Source of the DNA: Macrotrachela quadricornifera
Taxonomy: Eukaryota; Rotifera; Eurotatoria; Philodinida; Philodinidae
Length of the DNA stretch: 64,000 bases
Direction: 5' to 3'
NCBI GenBank assembly: GCA_022393335.1
Contig: JAJEKB010020941.1
Coordinates: forward strand, 775,055 to 839,054
Position numbers and translations under genes: made by a program. Below, one piece after another: positions 58,960 to 64,000 of the stretch. The notes under the pieces were generated by a model. The model saw only the letters and a program-made list of their open reading frames with translations, was not told where the DNA came from and ran no database searches. Every line of letters starts with the position of its first letter. Within the stretch, counting starts at the first letter, position 1.

Positions 58960-59240
58960 CGTACCTAGGACAATGCTTACGGCTGCCGTAACCATCAAAA
59001 ACCATAAGGTATTCTGTCGTGTCCGACAGTTTACGGGTCGTATTTGACTCATTTTGTATGCCCAGTATTACGGCCGTATTTCATCGTATTGTAAATGAGC
59101 GTTAACAGCGGGATACTCGATTTTCGGACCGTTTACCACAGTTACTAACTGTGTACGGTACGACAAAAAACGGCCGTAATACTGTGCATATGAAACGAGT
59201 CAGATACGGTAAAAAACGGTCGTTTACGGCCGCAGGTGAT
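58960..59240. repeat. inverted repeat rich in GGCCGTAA
   Basis: 'gtattacggccgtatt' (about 59067) pairs with 'aaacggccgtaatac' (about 59168); flanking 'cgtatttgactcatttt' pairs with 'gaaacgagtcagatacgg'. Related single arms occur at 34958-35110 and 36540-36740. Confidence 0.75.
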
Positions 59241-59565
59241 TGACCTGGATACATATCTCCAAAAAGAATTTCAGGCAAATCGGACAAGGTTTGATATACA
59301 AGTTCCTCTGCAAGGTGAGAACCTTTGGAAAACGAGTAGGTTACACGGAAAACCATGAAAACCGCCTTAGAAAATTTTTTCCTCGAACTAGTCTCTCATC
59401 ATTTTAGGTGGTCTATCTACCAGAAAAATTTCAACTCAATCGGACTTACCGTCTTTGAGAATTGAAAATCGTCAAAAAAGAGGGGGGTACCCTTAAATGT
59501 AAGGATCTATGCGATCTACTAACCCTACAAAACACATCAATTTTTAGAGAAATTTGTTTTTTTTT

Positions 59566-60420
59566 TGTACTCAAAAAGCAAGTACACTCTAAAATTGGTC
59601 AGTGTGTCCGGCCGTCCGGCCGTTTATTCGATAACTCTACATAATTACACTCGATTGAGCTGAAATTTTGTGTACAGAATTGTCTCGTCTATATCTCGGT
59701 CGAGTTCGAAAATGAAAATGATTCGTCAATCTTTTGCTGAGTTATAACAAAAATTGTTATTTCCCTCTGCCTATTTATGTAAAAATGACATAGTGGAATT
59801 TTCATCAAAAACGTTTTTTTTCACTATTGTACAAATAAAAGATAGAATTGTTCGCGTCAATCAAAGGTATTCGAGGGTGCTCTACAATACGCCTCGGACA
59901 ACCAGATGTTTTCCTTTAACTATAGGGACGAACGAGATGCATATGAGAGCAGTAGGAAAGTAAGATAAAGAAGAGCAGGATTTTTGGGTGTTGGTTTTCC
60001 GCACTATTGTACGTGTGAAGCATGGTGTTGTTCCCGTAGATTTGAGGTTTTCAAGGATGCTCTACAATGCGCCCCCAATATCATGGTGCATCTCCCTCTC
60101 TATAGTGGAGAACAAGATAGGGTTCGGATCGGGGGGGGGGGGGGGGTAGATTTCCGGGTCATAAATTTCTCCATTATTGCTGACGTGAAGCAGAGCATTG
60201 TTCACGTAGATTAGAGGTTTTCAAGGTTTCTCTACAATTCGTTCTCGAACAATCTAATGTTCTTCCGTTATTGTAGGAGAGAAGAAGATACAACAGAAGG
60301 AATGCGAGAGAAGAGATCTTAGCTTTTGGGTTATGATTTTCCGCAGTATCGTAATTTTTTTCACTTTTTGAAGCACACATAACACTCGGATTTAAATCCG
60401 ATGTTTCCGCATTTATTTCT
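59566..60420. repeat. dispersed repeat family T, copy 4 (contains a tandem array)
   Basis: Starts TGTACTCAAAAAGCAAG (59566), carries GTGTCCGGCCGTCCGGCC and 'gattgagctgaaattttgtg', and ends CTTTTTGAAGCACA (60364-60377) followed by CTCGGATTTAAATCCGA (60385-60401). The interior is mostly the tandem array at 59822-60350. Confidence 0.8.
59822..60350. repeat. tandem repeat, about 175-bp unit, three copies
   Basis: Units start at 'cactattgtac' (59822), 'gcactattgtacgtgtgaag' (about 60000) and 'ccattattgctgacgtgaag' (about 60171). Shared words include 'gttttcaagg..ctctacaat' and 'atgttcttccg..tatagg'. A 16-base poly-G (60131-60146) lies between units 2 and 3. Confidence 0.8.
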
Positions 60421-60584
60421 TCTACAATTTACTGTATGTTTACATACAATAGTCAAAACGCCCTTGTAATAGGAATTTATAAAGTTTCACTTTCATTGTT
60501 TTCATTCTTTATGTTGATCCATCCTAGAAAATAAATCTATTACGTATTAAAAATGCTAATATGAATTTTTGAAATTATTCCCTC

Positions 60585-61130
60585 GACTGTAGAGAGGGTC
60601 ATATGAAAAAAATAGTTTGTTCGTTGGTTTGTTTGTTTGTGGGTTTGTGTCAGGTCAACAGAACATCGAGGTCAAAAAAACATAGACTTAAAAAGCTTTA
60701 GAGGCTAGTGAAAAATAAACATTTGACCAAAAGTTTTTGGGACAGGTATGATACTTGATTAGCAGCATTGCTTATTGTTGTGGTATTAGTATTGATCAAT
60801 TGATGTTAGGAATTGGTGAGGTTTGGTATTTTTCTTCAAAAATAGGTGTTTTTTCACGAATTGATGATTTCACCGTGGTGGGTGATGAACAATATTGTTT
60901 ATGGTGGTGGTATCGGTATTGATCAATTGGTGTTAGGAATTGGTGAGGTTTAGTATTTTTCTTCAAAAATAGGTGTTTTTACAAAATGATAATTTCACGA
61001 TTGTGGTTGGTGGACAGGATTTGTTGTTGTTCCCTCGACTGCAGAGAGGGTCATATGAAAAAAAATAGTTTGTTCGTTTATTTGTGGGTTTGTGTTAGGG
61101 TCAAAAAAACATCATATAGGATGGGTTCAA
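60585..61130 (+). repeat. 'CCCTCGACTGTAGAGAGGG' repeat family, two copies with a tandem duplication between
   Basis: Copies start near 60588 and 61030 with CCCTCGACTG(T/C)AGAGAGGG, 'tcatatgaaaaaa', 'tttgttcg' units and 'ggtcaaaaaaacat'. Between them, about 60757-60885 and 60886-61012 are a direct tandem duplication ('ttgatcaatt..tgttaggaattggtgagg'). Confidence 0.82.
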
Positions 61131-61139
61131 AGGTCAAAA

Positions 61140-61990
61140 AAACATCATATTGAATGGATTCATTTGATTTGATTCAAAAAAGGTTTTTGAGATCGAGGAA
61201 TCCAATGGCACCATCAGTTTCTCGATACTTCCAACTCAGTTTTCTTGGTCGAGGCTAGGTCTATTCGAAGAACCCTTGAAATCGTAGAAGGGATAACCGA
61301 AGGGTAATTAGGGTCGGTGGATCCAATGGAGGTATTAGTTTTTGAAAATTTTCAAATGGATTTTTTTCCGTTAAATTGCACAGGGCTAGATAACAATAAT
61401 GCATGGGAAGATAAAATTTACGAAACGTCAATATTAGAGGAGGGAAATTGTTGATGTTTAGTAACGAATATACAGACTGACTGATGAATGTAGTAACAAT
61501 TAAAATATTTTTAAAAAATCAATTTAAAAAAAAAAACAGAATAATAATTATATAATATGTAATAAGAATGCGTAATTAGTTCTAAATAAATAAATGAGAA
61601 AAATGGTTACAAAGTCCATCATCAACGTTGTCTTGTTTGTCTGCCTGTGGGTTTGTGTCAGGGTCAAAAAAACATTTAGCATTACAACATCTGAAAACTT
61701 TATCATTATAACGTTTGACCAAAGGCTTCCGGGGTCGGGGAATCGAATGGTACTATTGGTTTTTGAAAATTTTGAATCGATTTTTCTAGGTCCTAGGAAG
61801 GCTATTTTGGGAAAATAATGAGTTTTTATAAAGTTTGACCAAAGGTTTTCGTAGTCAAGGAATCGTTTGAGGACATCAATTTCGTTAAAGTTTGTTGTAT
61901 TTAAATTTTTTTATACGAAGGATTGGTTTTTATAAAAAAACTCTTTTTTTATAAGGATTGATGACAACTTTTCGTGTTCGAGAGATCGAT
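61140..61990 (+). repeat. copies of the 'GTTTGACCAAAGG' repeat unit
   Basis: Diverged units with 'aaagtttgaccaaaggttttcg' and 'aggaatcgaatgg', matching 46640-46915 in the opposite direction. A piece of the 'gtgtcagggtcaaaaaaacat' repeat is inserted near 61650-61680. Confidence 0.75.
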
Positions 61991-64000
61991 TCGTATCATA
62001 AGAGTTTGGATGTCATTGAAAATGAATTTTTGTTTTATATCATTGAGACATATTAGTGATCAAAGTCAGATTCATTCGGTTATATAGCCATTACTTTGAT
62101 ATAAGCGGAAAAAGTACAGTAAATTCAAGTGAATGTTCAATTTTAAAAGTTTTTATTCTAGACAAGACGGGAAAATTGTTGATAGTTCATAATACAAATA
62201 TGTCTCGATCTAGAAGTTGTACTGTATGTGTATTTCTATTAATTAAATTTCGTAAGCATCAATGGTAAAACATAATTCTAAATACACAATGATCATTTAT
62301 GAACAGGTATGATTAAGTACAGCTATTACTGTTGTAAATGAACTATTGAGCAATCTATTAAGGCTGAATGTGAGGCCGACTAACTATGTATGGGGCATTG
62401 AAGCTACGCTGACAAATGAATAGGTATTTATACGGTAGATTTATTGGAAGTATGTCAAACTACAGTAGAAGTTTGTAGCAAAACTATCATTAATTGATTT
62501 TCTAACTAAAGAAAAAGTCAGCGGTTTTTAGTTTAATACATAGTTCTTTATAGAAACTGTTATTATGAGAGATCGTTGAAAATGACTGTTTACACTAAAA
62601 GAATATCGTATGAAACAGTATATTTGAGAATAATGCGCAGAATTATTGATTTGAAAAAAACTATGTTAAAGGTTTAAAATCCCTTCCAATTTTTATGCTT
62701 TATACAAACATAATTTTCATTTTAAAGTTTTAAATCAGTAATATTTTTATTGATGCTTTCTCAAAATCCTATTGACTTTTATTCTAATTCGATTGCATTT
62801 TTAAATAATATCAAATCAATAAGTCAAGGACTCACATTATTCTTCATATAGGTTAGTTTTTTTCCTAATTTTATACATTTTCTCAAATCAGTTTGCTAAA
62901 ATAAGTGGGGATTTGCTTTCAACACTAGTATTGCATTCTAGTCAAAATATAACTCATGATGTCTGCAGTACATCATAATATTTTAAAAGTAAGATACATA
63001 TGAGTACAGGAATAATCAACCAGTAATGTTGCTTTAGATAAGTCAGGTTGATCGATAAGAATATCCTTCAATAGAGTCAAAGCAGATATATTTTTGTAGA
63101 AATTTTCAGAAAACTATCACAGATTCTTGCCTAAGAGCTGCATATCATAAATTAAATTCAACATTTTTTATAGATGACGAAGAAGAGTTGTTCTAAACAA
63201 CATTACCGCTTATTTTTCATACTTGAGTTTAGGAGTGCAGACGGGTGACATCTGATGACCAATGTGTCACTCAGCTTCACAATTTGATAAAGCTACTTCT
63301 GCCCAACGAGATATTGAGACTGACTAATGTAGTTTGTATGCTTAGTTACAAGAAATTACATTTTACACTGAAAGGGAATATTGTCTGACATAATAGTCTA
63401 AGAATAATACTTTCAAGTTTTCGTGAACAAATTTGTGTCTAGTGGTAGTCTTTGACATAGATATAATAAATAAGATTTATTCTATGAAGAAGTTAATTAA
63501 AAGGACGATTATCATTTATATATGAATCACAGATAGGGATATTTCTATAAAAAGACATTGGATAAAGAATGAACGTTGGCTTCCTATCTTTCATATGATC
63601 GAGAAGATTGAAATATAAAATAATTACAATCGAAATTATGTTCAGTGGTAATCATACAAAGTTTTATTTGAGAAAAGGGTGAGCGAATCTGTAAGATGAG
63701 CGCTACTTGTTATAAACTACATCTGAATCATAGATGAAATCGAAGAGATGAAAATTGGAATCTGTAGAGACGTAGATGACCTATTCTAGGCTGTTTCTTA
63801 CGATCGGTTATAGGGACTATTGAGAGAAAATTGAAAGAGATTTTTTTATATATGACTGCCGTCACTAACACTATTATTGAGTTGCTTTTTTTTGTGTTCT
63901 TATATCTTCTTAGTTATAGTTCTCAAAGCAGAATTCGTGAAGCAATGAGAAATTACCTATATCGATTTCAGTCGAGGGTGAAGCGAGTCGCACCGACGAG
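61991..64000. other. AT-rich region at the right edge, no feature recognised
   Basis: Frames such as 62056-62268 have no domain. No strong repeat was noticed. The last 60 bases become less AT-rich ('gtcgagggtgaagcgagtcg') and could be the start of something outside the window. Confidence 0.4.

Overview
This is an AT-rich eukaryotic window. It has short GT..AG introns of about 50 nt, several single-exon genes, and very many transposable-element remnants, hairpin elements and minisatellites. Gene content points to a bdelloid rotifer of the Rotaria/Adineta type. This is an inference: small rotifer-like introns sit beside genes whose closest families, as I recall them, are bacterial, fungal or plant-like (GH3 acyl-adenylate enzyme, spherulin-4-like TIM-barrel protein, fungal-type histidine acid phosphatase, GT32 glycosyltransferase). 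There are also ordinary metazoan domains (WW, MORN, F-box) and TE types common in rotifers (Helitron, piggyBac). No rRNA, tRNA or CRISPR was recognised.

Layout. 1-2.6 kb: the 3' end of a gene entering from the left, an 819-bp segment repeated at 12.7 kb, and a large inverted repeat around a broken SWIM zinc-finger transposon ORF. 3.4-8.3 kb: a two-exon GH3-family gene with a 3.0-kb intron packed with hairpin elements. 8.6-12.1 kb: a compound hairpin cluster and a long minisatellite. 12.7-14.4 kb: the second copy of the 819-bp segment, a 400-N gap and the N-terminus of an unknown acidic zinc-ribbon-like protein. 15.6-16.75 kb: two fused tandem copies of a small multi-span membrane protein, the first broken. 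17.5-18.1 kb: decayed Helitron helicase. 18.4-19.4 kb: GT32 glycosyltransferase.

22.2-25.6 kb: a four-exon membrane-anchored spherulin-4-like gene whose last intron holds two different mobile elements. 25.9-28.3 kb: piggyBac remnant and other TE-like ORFs. 30.5-32.4 kb: a three-WW-domain gene cut inside the third WW domain by an 857-bp foldback element with an exact 8-bp target-site duplication. 34.7-36.4 kb: hairpins. 37.1-38.5 kb: secreted histidine acid phosphatase. 38.5-52 kb: gene-poor, with MITEs, a CCAAT-rich tandem array and giant nested hairpins. 52.3-54.2 kb: F-box remnant and a MORN-repeat protein. 56.3-62 kb: a mosaic of dispersed repeat families. 62-64 kb: no feature seen.

The genes do not form a pathway. 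The coherent story is the mobile DNA: several short non-autonomous inverted-repeat families recur, nest inside one another and sit in introns. In one case such an element splits a coding exon exactly. Two of them (24.26-25.01 kb and 31.43-32.29 kb) share the same design: 8-bp target duplication, GG..CC-type termini, and terminal repeats built from short tandem motifs around GCCGAAA or GGCGAAA. They may be members of one undescribed foldback transposon group.
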